From Aristolochia californica (lineage: Eukaryota; Streptophyta; Magnoliopsida; Piperales; Aristolochiaceae): DNA of 64,000 nucleotides. Shown piece by piece: positions 11,620 through 22,188 of this stretch. The DNA lies in contig JARWKL010000011.1 of NCBI GenBank assembly GCA_029961685.1, positions 4,094,501 to 4,158,500 of the forward strand, written 5' to 3'. Numbering within the stretch: the first letter of the stretch is position 1; each line of letters begins with the position of its first letter. Made by a program: the position numbers and the translations under genes. The notes beneath the pieces are model-generated. The model did no database searches and was not told where the DNA came from. It saw nothing but the letters and a program-made list of their open reading frames with translations.

Positions 11620-11890
11620 AAATATTTATCCATATCTATGAACTAAAAATATCATCCAAAAGTTACTCCTGAAACTAGAGGCCTTCCAATAAATTCCTGC
11701 GTTTCGGATATTTATCCGAAAAATACTACTCTAACACGACTTCTACCATATTTATCCGAAAATATTTATCCATATCTCAGAAGTAAAAATATCATCCAAA
11801 AGTTACTCCTGAAACTAGAGGCTTTCGAATAAATTCCTGCGTTTCGGATATTTATCCGAAAAATACTACTGTATCACGACTGCTACCATA
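11620..11890 (-). repeat. Tandem duplication of the gene B stop region and 3' UTR
   Basis: About 140 bp including the last codons, stop and the GGATATTTATCCGAAAAATACTAC part of the 3' UTR is present twice. The outer copy preserves codons for a VEVVLE-type ending as in gene D, whereas gene B itself ends MVAVVIQ. Gene C has the identical arrangement at 43006-43277. Confidence 0.8.
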
Positions 11891-14800
11891 GTAGACTTCT
11901 TCTCGAAGCTCTGAACTTTTTGGGCGGCAGCTGTATATACTTCAGATGTTCCAACGCTGGGTTGCCCATTCTTGGCTGTCCGAATTACGACTCTAAGAAG
12001 TGACCTTGCTTTTTTCAAAAAATACCTCAGCAATTCAATTTCATTCTTGCTGCCTCTGAAGTTTTGTACCTTGACAACTCGCAAGTACTCCTGGAAACAC
12101 ATAGGTAGTTCCTGTAATGCCCAAAAGTATTCCCCATCTGAAGCATGCGAGAAAGGACATTGGTAGCCCTGTTCAAGCAATGAAAAAGAGAAACATTACT
12201 GTCTTTAACTCTTCACAAAATTTGGACTTGATATTTGTTATAAAAAAAAAAAAAATCATTAAGAAGTAACTCACTGTAAGTGCATGGGTTGGCTGCATTA
12301 CAAGAGTAATTGTATTCAGCCTGGGATAACTCCTCACAAGATACGCAATGCCCGGAAGCTCATTACGGTGCAAGGCTGTCTTCAACGTCAAGTATTTGAG
12401 ATTGAGCGGCTGCTTCAAGAGGTGTAATGGTTGGTAGGCAGGAGGTAGAACCTTTGGATGCAAGAGAAGCAATAGAAAAAGAAGAAACTTTTGAAGGTAA
12501 GTAATGGAATAAAAACTATTGGAGACTAAACAGAATATATGGTCTGCATAACCAACAGATTAGGAGAAATTTTCACTATTCTCTCCATGATCACATCACA
12601 TGAGTTTAGGAGAGAATATCCTCTTGCCATAATGAATCATGTAAAGTCAACTCTACAAGTATCTCTCTTGCGAAAGAGACTTTGAAACATCTTGAATAAT
12701 GTCATGTATTAAGATTCTAATTAAAAAATCTTCCATCTTCAATAGTCTTCTCCACTCCTCTTTGTGTAGAGTAGGGAGGTGGGCAAGCATTACTTGTGAA
12801 GAGGTCTTTAAACTTGAAATTGTAATTTGGGATAGACATGAACCCAAATTTATCCTGGAATAAGTTTGGGATTCTATACTGAAGCCTCTAAAATATGGAA
12901 GAAAAAGACTATGTAATTATAGAAGCCACAAAGAAGATTCACGTCCGACATTGATTATAAGAGTAGGGAGGTTGTCAAGCATTGATTTTTTCTAGTAAGT
13001 AAAAAATCTAAATAAAGTCAAATTAAGTCTTCTAACACTCCCCTTCCAGCTTAACCTTACAGATTCAGCTTGTTATAGAATAAGTTTCACAATGTTACCC
13101 ATGTTAAGCATAAGATACTCCTAATTGGTCTCAAATTTTATGTCTTGTATTTGATATATAGCTTCAACTCTTGACCTTGCCTTTAAATATGGTTCTTAGA
13201 TTTTGATTGATTAGCAAAGGTGCTCTTGTATTATTTCTCCCCTTCAAGCTTGAGGTTATGTGTATTTGTCATAGATCCCCCGATCCTGAACATAGTAGAA
13301 AACTCTCAAAATTAGTTCATTTCCCCTTTCACAACACAACTTCTCAACAACTCCATCCAAAAAAAACAAGAGAGAGAAAAGTAGTAAAGAGAACGACTTT
13401 AACAACCTTAACTAAAAGGTGAACACAAGAAACATGTAGAAAAACATGGGCAATACAATTAGCAAAAGTATGGAATCATCAAAAACACGATATATGATTT
13501 CAAATAGAAAAGAGTGGTAATGTCACTAAAAATTAAAAACGCAAATTAGATTGCGTGTAAAACATTACAACCACAAGGAGAAAATCAACTGCATATAGTC
13601 TTTGAAGAAAAATAAACCAAAATATGGTCAATTAGAACTCCCAAAGAGTCAAAACCAGCAACAACAGTAAAATCAAGTCACTCAGGGATGACAACAAAAA
13701 ATCCACTCAAGAACAATAGTTAGAAATAGTGCACTTTTGGGGGCAACAGTAGAAAACCACCCATTTTTAGTGGCATGACAAAGTACATCAACAAAGATGA
13801 AATCAATCTGGCCATATTTTTAGTCATTAGGGATCCTCTTTATAGTTTTAGATGGAATAGATAGAAGAGAATATTGAAATACTACAAACTTTATGGAAGG
13901 ATTTGTATTGACAAATGTGCTTTCAACATGATTAATTCAAAATGCATAGCAATATGAGATCTCCATGACCATCAAACAAAGTAGAAAATTAACCAAAAAA
14001 CAAACCAACAATTTTACTAGAATAGGACCACAAAATCTACCAAAAAAATTGACTAAAAAATTAACCAAATACAATACAATGAGAACAACTATGCTAGACG
14101 GTAGTCATAGAGGAGCTAGAAAATCCACAACAAACCATTTTTTTGGAGAAGATACTATTTAGACAACATAAGGGCTCCATCATTAGATTTTTGTCAAACT
14201 TCGTAACTATCATTAGATACTCGTCCTATAGCTATCTGTAAAAAACCACGTGCTTGTGCTTCTCAAAGAGCTTGTACATCTCATCCTATTTCTCATGTTA
14301 CATCTACTCACCAGATCTTCTTAAATTGTTGCTCTTTTCTTTCTTCCTTATCTTCTTTGTCTGTTCCCAAGTATCATATTGAGGCTCTTAAAAATCCAGG
14401 ATGAAGAGCTACTGAGGAGGACAAAATGGCTGACGTATTTAGTAATCATGCATGAAATTTGATTTCAATACCACTTAGAAAAAACTATGGATTGTTAAAC
14501 ATATTCTGGATGACTCTATTGCTCGGATAAAAGCTTGGTTGTTGCTAATGGGTTCACTCAAACATCTAACAGTGATTATAAAAAATATTTTCTCGAATTG
14601 CCAAACTCAATTATATAAGACTTCTGATTTCTCTTACTACAAATTCTAATTGGCCTCTTCATCAACTTGATGTCAAAAATGACTCCCTTAATGGTGATCT
14701 CCATGAAAAAAAAGTCTATATGCTTCAACCACCTAGTTTTGTCATTGAGGGGGAGAAGGTGCGTAGACTTGAACAAATCACTTTATGGCCTCAGACAATC

Positions 14801-17800
14801 TCCTTGAGAATGGTTTGACAGATTTAATAAAGTGTTTTGCGGGTTTGTGTTTAGGAGGTATGGAATAGAACATTTTGTGATTGTTAAACATACTAACAAT
14901 GGTGTTATGCTTTTGGAAATTAATTTGGATGATATCATTCTCATTGGGCTTGATCGAAAGCTCCCATTCACTAGCTAACGAAAAACTTGTCCAAGGTTTT
15001 GCAAAATAAAGATTTCAGGTTCTTGAATATTTTTTTTGAATTGAGATGCTATAATCTCAACATGGAATTGTTTTATCTCCACAAATATATTTGTTGGACT
15101 TGAAGAAACAAGAATAGTTTTAGGATCTTAAGATGTTCTTGGGTCTTGTTGGAAAACCAATAAAACTAGGTTTATTGTTCACCCAACTTGGAATTGATAC
15201 TCTCAAATAGTTTTTTTCCAGGGATTCTAAGGATGTGGTTTTGTGGTAATCTAAGCAACGGGTGGGCATGTGAGAGTAAAGATAAAAAAAATAAAAAATG
15301 AAAAAAAGGAAAGGAAGGGTCTTTAAAAACTCCCCAAGTAAGACTCTGATACCAAAACTTAAATAAGACAACGAAAAGTTCAAGCTCCAGAGTTCTAATA
15401 GGGGCTCAAAGTAGGATACAAGAGGGGTTTACAAACAAATAAATAGATACAGAGTATTATTTTTATGCTAATACCTTAGATAATTTAATTTAAACAATGA
15501 AAATATATTTAAATTACCGAAACATGCATGAAAAGTACAAGAGAAAGGACAAAATACTTTAGGGATGCAAGATTTTAACAAACTTGGGGAGGTAAAGGAA
15601 ACTAAGTTTCAAATTGGATTAAAATTGGTCAGGGGAATATACAGGTGAAATTCCAAGTTGGGCTTAAATTAGGACAATGCAAACCTAGAAAAAAAAAATT
15701 TGATGAAAGAAAAAAATTTCCTCTGGAACTTCCAAACTTTGCACATCTCACCTCTTCTCTTCGTTCATCTCACTCTCTCCTTCCCACCTACTCTATTTTG
15801 TTTTTATTTCAATTATAATTGAATGCTCTCACCATTGTTTATCATATTGCTTGAGGGGACTACATTGGAAGCCACTCTTAAGCTTGTTCTTCAAGAGAGT
15901 CTAGTCATGTATCTCGAGGTTGAAGACAAGCAGAATCTTATCATTTCCAAAAAGGTCATTAAGGAAATTGTTGAGCGGTGTCTATTTGTCTTTGGGAAAT
16001 TCACTAGTAACATTTAAGGTGAGTTAGCCTATTTTGGAAATTTTCAACTATGAAACCATTATCTAATTGAGTTAGCCTGATCTTAACAAATTGAACTATT
16101 TAAAAATACAAAAAAATACAATAATATATAGATTCACTTGATCGTAAGACAACAAAAATTAGAAAAAGGTATGGAAGGGTCTTAAATAATTCCCTAAGTG
16201 AGACTATGATACCAAAACTTATATAAGACAAAAAAAACTTCAAGCTCTAGAGTTCCAATATGGCTGAAATTAGGTTACAAGAGGGGTTTATAAACAAATA
16301 AATGGATAGGGAGTATTAGTTGTATGCTAATACCATAGATAATTTAGTTTAAACAATAAAAATATATTTAAAATACCCCAAACATGCATGAAAAGTAGAT
16401 GATAAAGGACAAAATACTTTGGGGATGCGAGATTTTAACATACTTGGGGAGGTAAAGGAAACTATGTTTCAACTTGGATTAAAAAAAAAACTCTTTTCCT
16501 CTGGTACTTCCCGGCATTGCTCATCTCACCTCTTCTCTTCGTTCATCTCACTCTCTCCTCCTCACGTACTCCATTTTGTTTCTATTTCAATCATAACTGA
16601 ATGCTCTCACCATTGCTGATCATGTTGCTTGACGGGACCACATTATAAGCCACTCATAAGCTTGGTCTTCGAGAGAGTTTAGTCATGTCGCTCGAGGTTG
16701 AAGACAAGCAGATTCTTATCATTTCTCTGTGGGAAGTTCACCAGTAACATTTCGGATGAGTTAGCTTATTCTGGGAAATTTACAACTATGAAACCATTAT
16801 CTAAGTGAGTTAGCTTATTCTTAACGACTTCAAGTGTTTAAAAATACCAACAAATACCTCAATATATACATGCACTTGATCGTAACAGCTTCGACACATC
16901 AAAAAGCCATAAAACTAAAGCAAGGGTGTGATTCCTACTAAAAAATAAGAGTTGAAGGCTCAAACTAAACCCTATTTTGGTACTAGCTGACAACAGAACA
17001 TTGCTTTGTCACAGGTAAGTGGAAATATTAGGCTCATCTCTTCACCCCTCAATGATGCCCTAGCTGACGATGCATACAGTGAGACAAAACCAGAAGCAGT
17101 AAACTGAATATACCTGTATAGTGTAGGTGCATAGTGTCAGCGCTCTCGCAGATTTCAGGTTCATCAACATTTGAGACATATGATCGGCCACTGGTTGGAA
17201 TTCATCCTCCCGTGTGAAGTCAAGTTCAGCATCAAGCAACGCGGACAGATATTCCAAATTCATGAAAGTCATCGATCCATAGAATTTGAACGACCGGAGA
17301 GTCGGCAAACTGATAGATAACGCGTTGTCGAGAATCAAACAGTTTTCAATTGATAGGCTACTGAGACCATTATTCTGAGCATAAAAGTGGGTTGGCTGGA
17401 GACAACTGCACTTCTCCATTGTAAAAGCATCAAGAGCCTTGCTGTTTTCGAACAAAATGTCAAGTAATTCCTGGGTTATATTGATCAAGGAGATAGACAG
17501 GCTTCTGAGGGAAGTGAAGTCTGTAAACGACCCCGGACGAAATAGGGTTGCTGTTAACTTGAGCGACCGGATGTGTTTGTGTTGATAGATAAAAGGTGGC
17601 AGTTCGTAAGCAGCAACATCTTCAAGTTTACTCCCATCGAAGAAGCTTAGATCAAGGTCACGCACTTTTCTATCGACGGCAAACTTGATCCATTCATTGA
17701 CGTCGTCGCGGTATTTAGTGAGACAATCGCTCATGCAAATCCGCAGGCTTTCGATCTCGTTGTTCGGATAGGAGGCCAGGAATTTCCTGCCAAACTCCAC

Positions 17801-18136
17801 GAATCTCTTCTGTCCACTAGATTTGATTCCTGATGCTAACCACCCCATGTTAGCTTCAAGAAAATCCTGACAAGTTCGATTCTGGGTGAAGTAATTCTCG
17901 TCCAGGTCGATTCTGAAGACGGAAGTCCATAAGTAGTGCCATCTCTTCGATAGAAAGGATGTCCTCACAGCGAGATCGAGAGGTAGGAAGCCTAAAATGA
18001 GATGTAAAGCCGAATCAGGAAGGCTGCTGAGACGATCAATGTCGGCCATTGTTGCAGAAAGCTCGAAAATGCGATGGAGGAGAGATAAAACCCAATAGAT
18101 GGGTTTTAAAGACGCAAACGGTTGAAATAACTTCAT
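11866..18136 (-). CDS. F-box/FBD gene B (three exons)
   Basis: Exons are 18136..17114, 12451..12275 and 12168..11866, all phase 0 with GT..AG introns of 4662 and 106 bp. The product is 500 residues from the first ATG, or 471 from the internal ATG at 18049 (MADIDRLSS), the usual family length. The F-box is near residues 5-45 of the shorter form ('LSSLPDSALHLILGFLPL', 'SKRWHYLW'). Leucine-rich repeats fill the rest of exon 1 and exon 2, and the FBD domain is in exon 3 ('NFRGSKNEIELLRYFLKKA'). F-box proteins bind SKP1 and present substrates to an SCF ubiquitin ligase; the substrate here is unknown. The 29-residue extension (MKLFQPFASLKPI...) is hydrophobic and lost in gene C, so the 18049 start is safer. 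The frame is intact and 10 residues of exon 1 differ from gene C. CAATAAATAAATAAAT-type sequence about 50 bp upstream may be the core promoter. Confidence 0.88.
12452..14235. other. Distal part of gene B intron 1
   Basis: No gene recognised. The sequence recurs inverted in the intron of gene C (about 40730-42446) and, in its exon-proximal part, in A and D. Several small reading frames are interrupted in the paralogues, so none is supported. Confidence 0.6.
14240..15115 (+). pseudogene. Ty1/copia reverse transcriptase relic in gene B intron
   Basis: On the plus strand, antisense to gene B, the sequence encodes 'NSNWPLHQLDVKN', 'VYMLQPPSFVIEGE' and 'LNKSLYGLRQSP'. These are successive reverse transcriptase blocks of copia polyproteins ('QLDVKNAFLHG', 'VYM.QP.GF', 'LKKSLYGLKQSPR.WF'). 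Stops and frameshifts break it. The same relic lies inverted in the intron of gene C, so it predates formation of the B/C palindrome. Confidence 0.8.
15290..16830 (+). repeat. About 860-bp tandem duplication inside gene B intron 1
   Basis: Two direct copies, about 15290-16145 and 16150-16830, begin with AAGGGTCTTAAA-type sequence and contain the phrase 'TCTGATACCAAAACTTA'. They end in 'GAAACCATTATCTAA' and 'GAGTTAGC'. The first copy carries a 64-codon open frame starting MLSPLFIILLEGTTLEAT; the second has a stop within it. The same double arrangement occurs inverted in the intron of gene C (38100-39640), while D and E have one copy. Confidence 0.75.
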
Positions 18137-18300
18137 CGCAGACTATGACTTGTCTTTCCATTCTGAGAGATTTATTTATTTATTGCAAAATCCAATAACA
18201 CCCACTCAGACAAGTCGTTTGAGAAGCCCAGACGAGGAGTTGCATGCCTTGACACCACGATACACAAGGAAAGAAGTCATTTGATATCAAATTTCTAATA
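18137..18300 (-). promoter_or_regulatory. Upstream region of gene B, truncated by MULE insertion
   Basis: Shared almost exactly with the upstream region of gene C for about 150 bp, including an ATTGG (CCAAT-type) box and an A/T-rich AATAAATAAATAAAT stretch about 50 bp before the first ATG. Similarity to gene C stops near 18283. The MULE begins at 18301, so gene B has only about 165 bp of original promoter left before transposon sequence. Confidence 0.55.
18292..18300. other. Left 9-bp target site duplication of the MULE
   Basis: TTTCTAATA, repeated exactly at 33783-33791. A 9-bp duplication is characteristic of Mutator-like transposition. Confidence 0.95.
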
Positions 18301-18463
18301 GGGAATTTTACCAAAATACCGATTTAAAATAACTTATTTATAATAATAACGAAGACCACAAAATATTTACAAAACTACCGAACTTTGACCGGTCCACTGT
18401 ATATGTGGACAGTCAAAGGCGACACGTAAGCTTTGACTGCTTATGTGTCGCCCCATCATCAAA
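18301..18463 (+). repeat. Left terminal inverted repeat of the MULE
   Basis: Begins GGGAATTTTACCAAAATACC. It holds two internal near-palindromes: CTTTGACCGGTCCAC...GTGGACAGTCAAAG and GCGACACGTAAG...CTTATGTGTCGC. Similarity to the right end resumes further inside around ATCATCTGCCACGT (about 18505). Confidence 0.95.
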
Positions 18464-19024
18464 GTGAAAATTCATAGTCCGCCACATCATCATTATTAAC
18501 ACATCATCTGCCACGTAGCTTACCATGTCATTTTTATTATTTTCTTTTTGCCATGTCATCAATGGCCACGTAAGCATGTGCCACGTCAGCCCTCACATTT
18601 TTTCATTCTAAACTCTTCTGTGATCTGTCTCCTCGCCTCTTGTCTCGGCTGCTCTCCTCTCGTTGCTCCCCTGCTGCCGCCGCTCGACCTTGGCCGCTCC
18701 CCTGCTGCTGCTGCTCTACCTCGGGTTCGTCCTCGACGACGCCCCCCTCTCAACTGCTCTCTCTTCGCCTCAACCCAGACTCTCATTCTTCTTCTCCGTT
18801 CCCCTCTATTCAACCTCTCGCCACCCCTCTCTCAAAACCGAAAACTATCATTTCTATCTCTTCGTCGCCCCCTCTCTCAAAACCGAAAACTATCATTTCA
18901 TCTCTTCGTCGCCCCCTCTCTCAAAACCGAACCCTATAATTTCCTCTCTGCATCCCCTCTCTTAATACCCTATTATTTCACTCTCTCGCCGCCCCTTCTC
19001 TCGAAACCGAAGACCCCAATTTGA
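18464..19024 (+). other. MULE subterminal region and C/T-rich leader
   Basis: Bases 18480-18600 are dense in CCACGT and CCATGTCA motifs, ACGT-core sequences of the kind plant bZIP or bHLH factors bind. Bases 18600-19020 are a pyrimidine-rich stretch like a plant 5' untranslated leader. They include a roughly 44-bp tandem unit (CTCTCTCAAAACCGAA) present three or four times at about 18795-18960. Reading frames here are low-complexity Pro/Leu/Ser and not taken as genes. Confidence 0.6.
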
Positions 19025-20240
19025 ATTTCAGAAGCCGATTCAGGATGATTTTTTAGGGCTTTTTTAATTGAATCTAATTACTGTGTTTAATTATAATGTT
19101 GATTTGAATTTAGGTGTTTAATTATAATGTTGATTTGAATTTAGGTGTTTAATTACAGTATTTTTTTTGTGATTTATTGTTTAATTTCTGATTTTATATT
19201 AATGAAATTTCTGTCAATTGCAGATAAATTAAAATTATTGTAAAGTTTAATTTTAGTTTATGGATTTTCTGTATAATTTTTTGTATCTTTTGAAGTTGCT
19301 AGTTTAATTTTAGTTAATTTCGTTTAATTTTCTGATTTATGAAGTCGCATTTTACTCTATTGAGATAAGATTTGCAGGATTTTTAGTTGCTAGTTGTTGT
19401 TAAATAAATTTGAAATGTCATGGAATGATCATACCATGTGGTGAGGAGCTTTGGGTGTTATAAATATCCACCACATGGGTTTTTTTATTTTGTTTTTGTT
19501 TTATTATGTTTGCCCTAGTTACTAGGATGGGTACAAATTCTGATTAATAGTAGGTTGGGTAATGGAAAGTGGGTTGTCTATGTTTTATTGAGTTTCCATG
19601 TGTTCCTAGGGATGGGTAGAGAATCTAAGTAAGAGTAGGTTGGGTCCAGTTCAAACTAGGCTGAGTTGCCTGCACGGGCGTCCATTAGCCAACGAAGCCC
19701 GACCCCATCACTGACGAGGTACGGCTCGTAGTGACTGCGAAGTCATATGGGGCTCTACCAGGGGTGTTCGGTGAATTTGGACTTAGGTGTGTTTTTGCAT
19801 TGTTAGGACTATTCATCTGTTATAGAATTAGTTCAATTGATTTTTAAATGTTGTCGAATGTTGTTGAATAATTTTGAAGTGTTATGGAATGATTTTGCCA
19901 TGTGGTGAGGAGATTCGGGTGTTATACATAACCACCACATGGTATTTTTTTTGTCTATGTTTTATTTAGTTTCCATGTGTCCCTAGGGATGGGTAGAGAA
20001 TCTGATTAAGAGTAGGTTGGGTCCAGTTCGAACTAGGCTGAGTTGCCTGCATGGGCATCCATTAACCAACGAAGCCCGACCCCCATCACTGACGAGGTAC
20101 GGTTCACAGTGACTGCAAAGTCATATGGGGCTCTACCAGGGGTGTTCGGTGAATTTGGACTTAGGTGTATTTTTGCATTGTTAGGACTAATCATAAAACT
20201 TAAAACTTAGATAATTTTTTGCATAAATAAACTCTTACTA
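19025..20240 (+). repeat. MULE leader or intron with about 467-bp tandem duplication
   Basis: Direct copies at about 19405-19815 and 19872-20196 share long blocks such as 'GATGGGTAGAGAATCT' and 'GGGGCTCTACCAGGGGTG'. Each copy opens with an imperfect hairpin, CCATGTGGTG...CACCACATGG. The region before 19400 is AT-rich with no gene. A TTTTTATAG acceptor-like site at about 20248-20256 sits just before the first transposase codons, so most of this may be an intron in the leader. Confidence 0.6.
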
Positions 20241-20244
20241 ACGT

Positions 20245-21192
20245 ATGGTTTTTATAGATAATATGGCGTCAGTTGTTGGGTTCTTCTGTCGATACAATGG
20301 AAAATTGAAGGAGAGGTCTGGATATTTTGATAGTTATGATGGAGGTGAATCACAAATAAAAAGGATTGCAGTTTCGACTAAGTTTAGTGAATTCTTAGTA
20401 ATGATGTACAGATTCACGGGGTGGGATGGTGATACTCTTCAAATGTTTATTAAGGCCAAAATTCCATTTTCTGACGGGGTTTTTGTTATCTCAAAGGTGG
20501 AAAATGATAATGATTTGATCGAATTATTTGAGATGGCTTCAAGTAATCGATCTATGGTTGAGATTTTCTTAGAAAAGGTTCTAAGACAAAGGGCCCATGG
20601 AAGGGAAGGTACGAGGAATTGAAACTTTATTGGTGAAACGTCTTGTCCCCAAGAACAAGAATTGCCACGTACACAGGAGTAAGTATTTATGTTCGTATAT
20701 TTATGATATGAATAGTTAAGTTTACATGACTTGTTTTTAAGTACAAACTATTATCTATATAGGTTTAATACACAAGGGCGTGAAGTGGGGTTTTTGAACC
20801 CCTCGTCTATTGCATCACTGTCTGAGTGTGGAACGTCTTCTCCCTTGTAAGTTTTTTACCCTTTCATTGTTAAATGTGTGATATTTATGTTATCCCTACT
20901 CGGATTTTTATGTTTATTGTTGTGTTTATTCAGGGTGGTTAATGATGATGATAGTGATAGTTTTAGTGATTACGATATTGGTTCAGAAGATAGTGAAGGG
21001 GATGGGGATGAGATATTCGAAGCCGGGGTTCATAGAAATAGAGTTGAAACAATAGATTCAATTGGGTACCCGGATATATATGAAGATGCCTGGGAGGTTA
21101 ATACTAGATGTATCAAAGATGATTCTAGAATAATAAATGTTTTAGACTCAACATTAAATAATATCAGCGTGGGTCAAATATTTGAGGATAAG
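20245..21192 (+). pseudogene. MULE transposase, N-terminal exons
   Basis: A 125-codon frame (20245..20622, alternative ATG at 20263) encodes 'GFFCRYNGKLKE...FTGWDGDTLQMF', which I take as the N-terminal part of a MuDR-family transposase gene. A short exon-like piece may follow at 20763..20846. An acidic segment then starts near 20934 ('NDDDSDSFSDYDIGSEDSEGD') and leads to 'INVLDSTLNNISVGQIFEDK'. The last part begins the plant MuDR N-terminal domain ('VG..F..K') and is cut by the chromovirus at 21193. The rest resumes at 28284 in the same frame. The stop at 20622 and uncertain splicing suggest damage; boundaries before 20934 are tentative. Confidence 0.7.
21188..21192. other. Left 5-bp target site duplication of the chromovirus
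   Basis: ATAAG, repeated exactly at 28279-28283. Removing the insertion and one copy keeps the transposase reading frame. Confidence 0.92.
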
Positions 21193-22160
21193 TGAGACGG
21201 AGGATGAAGCCATGGTGTGGCCAAACACCAAGGTGGAAGACTGTGCAAGTCCAGTGCACAGCAATAGAAGCAATGGCCAAGGCCAAGTGCAATGGCACGG
21301 CCCAGAGGGGCGCACACATATGGCTGGCCCAGCATCAACTTCAGCAAAAGAAGACACACTTGAGCTTGCCAAACGGATGGCCAAGCAACAAGGTGCACAA
21401 CAACCCCAACAGCCAGCTCAGACACAAGGCAGCACGCCAGCAGACACTTCTGGCGGGGCGAAATGGGGTTGGGCGCAACCAGGAATCCTGGCGGGGCGAA
21501 ATGGGGTTGCTGGCACCCAACCAGGACTCCAGGCAGGGCGAAACGGGGTTTCCTCAGGACGCCAGGCGCAGGCGCGCACGCGGCAGGACGCCAGGCACAG
21601 GCGCCCGCGCGCGCAGGACTCCAAGCGCAGGCGCCCGCGGGCAAAATGGGGTTTCCGCCAGGCGCCAGGCGCCCCGCGCGAAATGGGGTTTCCTGGCGAC
21701 CAGGTCGCCAGGCGCCCTGGTCTGGCGGGCGCCAGCCTGACCAAGGCGCCCCTTGACGCCAGAAACCGAATTTTTGGGATCTGGAGGATTTTTGAGCGTT
21801 TTTAGAGATTTCAAAAGGCCTAGGGAGAGACTATAAATAGAGAGGCCTCTCCCATTGTAAAAGGGTCGAAAAATCCTTAGCCTTCTTTACTCTTTTGGTG
21901 TATAGAGAGAGTTTTTAGCCTTGACCTTCAAGAGTGTTTGGCCACCCTTTGTAATCTTGCATTCTCAATACAAAGTAGGCTTTTCTCTTCTATACTTTGG
22001 TGTTTTCATTGTCCCATTTGGCTTGCAACTTCTTGTGTGAAGTATTGGTTGGAGGATCCGAGGCTCAAAGAGGCTGACTAGTTCTTCGGAAGAGCTAGGC
22101 CGCACGGGGTAGATATTCCGCTTGGCTAGACGGACCTAGCCCAAATCTAACCGCGTGACA
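21193..22160 (+). repeat. 5' LTR of the chromovirus
   Basis: Begins TGAGACGG and ends GTGACA (TG..CA). U3 contains a GC-rich array (about 21450-21770) in which GCGAAATGGGGTT recurs about five times between CCAGGCGC-rich spacers. A TATA box TATAAATA lies at 21832-21839, placing transcription start near 21865. The primer binding site follows after two bases. Confidence 0.9.
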
Positions 22161-22162
22161 AC

Positions 22163-22174
22163 TGGTATCAGAGC
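22163..22174 (+). other. Primer binding site (initiator Met tRNA)
   Basis: TGGTATCAGAGC, two bases after the 5' LTR; the standard match to the 3' end of plant initiator methionine tRNA. Confidence 0.92.
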
Positions 22175-22188
22175 GTACGTTGCAATCA

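Noticed and set aside
17060..18136. F-box frame as a single-exon truncated gene
   Set aside because: A phase-0 GTATAT donor precedes the stop, and matching exons 2 and 3 with consistent phase lie downstream in B, C and D; the 17 extra codons are intron read-through.
18548..19024. 158-codon Pro/Leu/Ser frame near the left MULE end
   Set aside because: Low complexity C/T-rich leader with a 44-bp minisatellite; three frames are open at once.
21174..21814. Several overlapping Ala/Pro/Arg-rich frames on both strands
   Set aside because: They lie wholly in the 5' LTR array and start or end in MULE sequence; composition effect of the GC-rich repeats.
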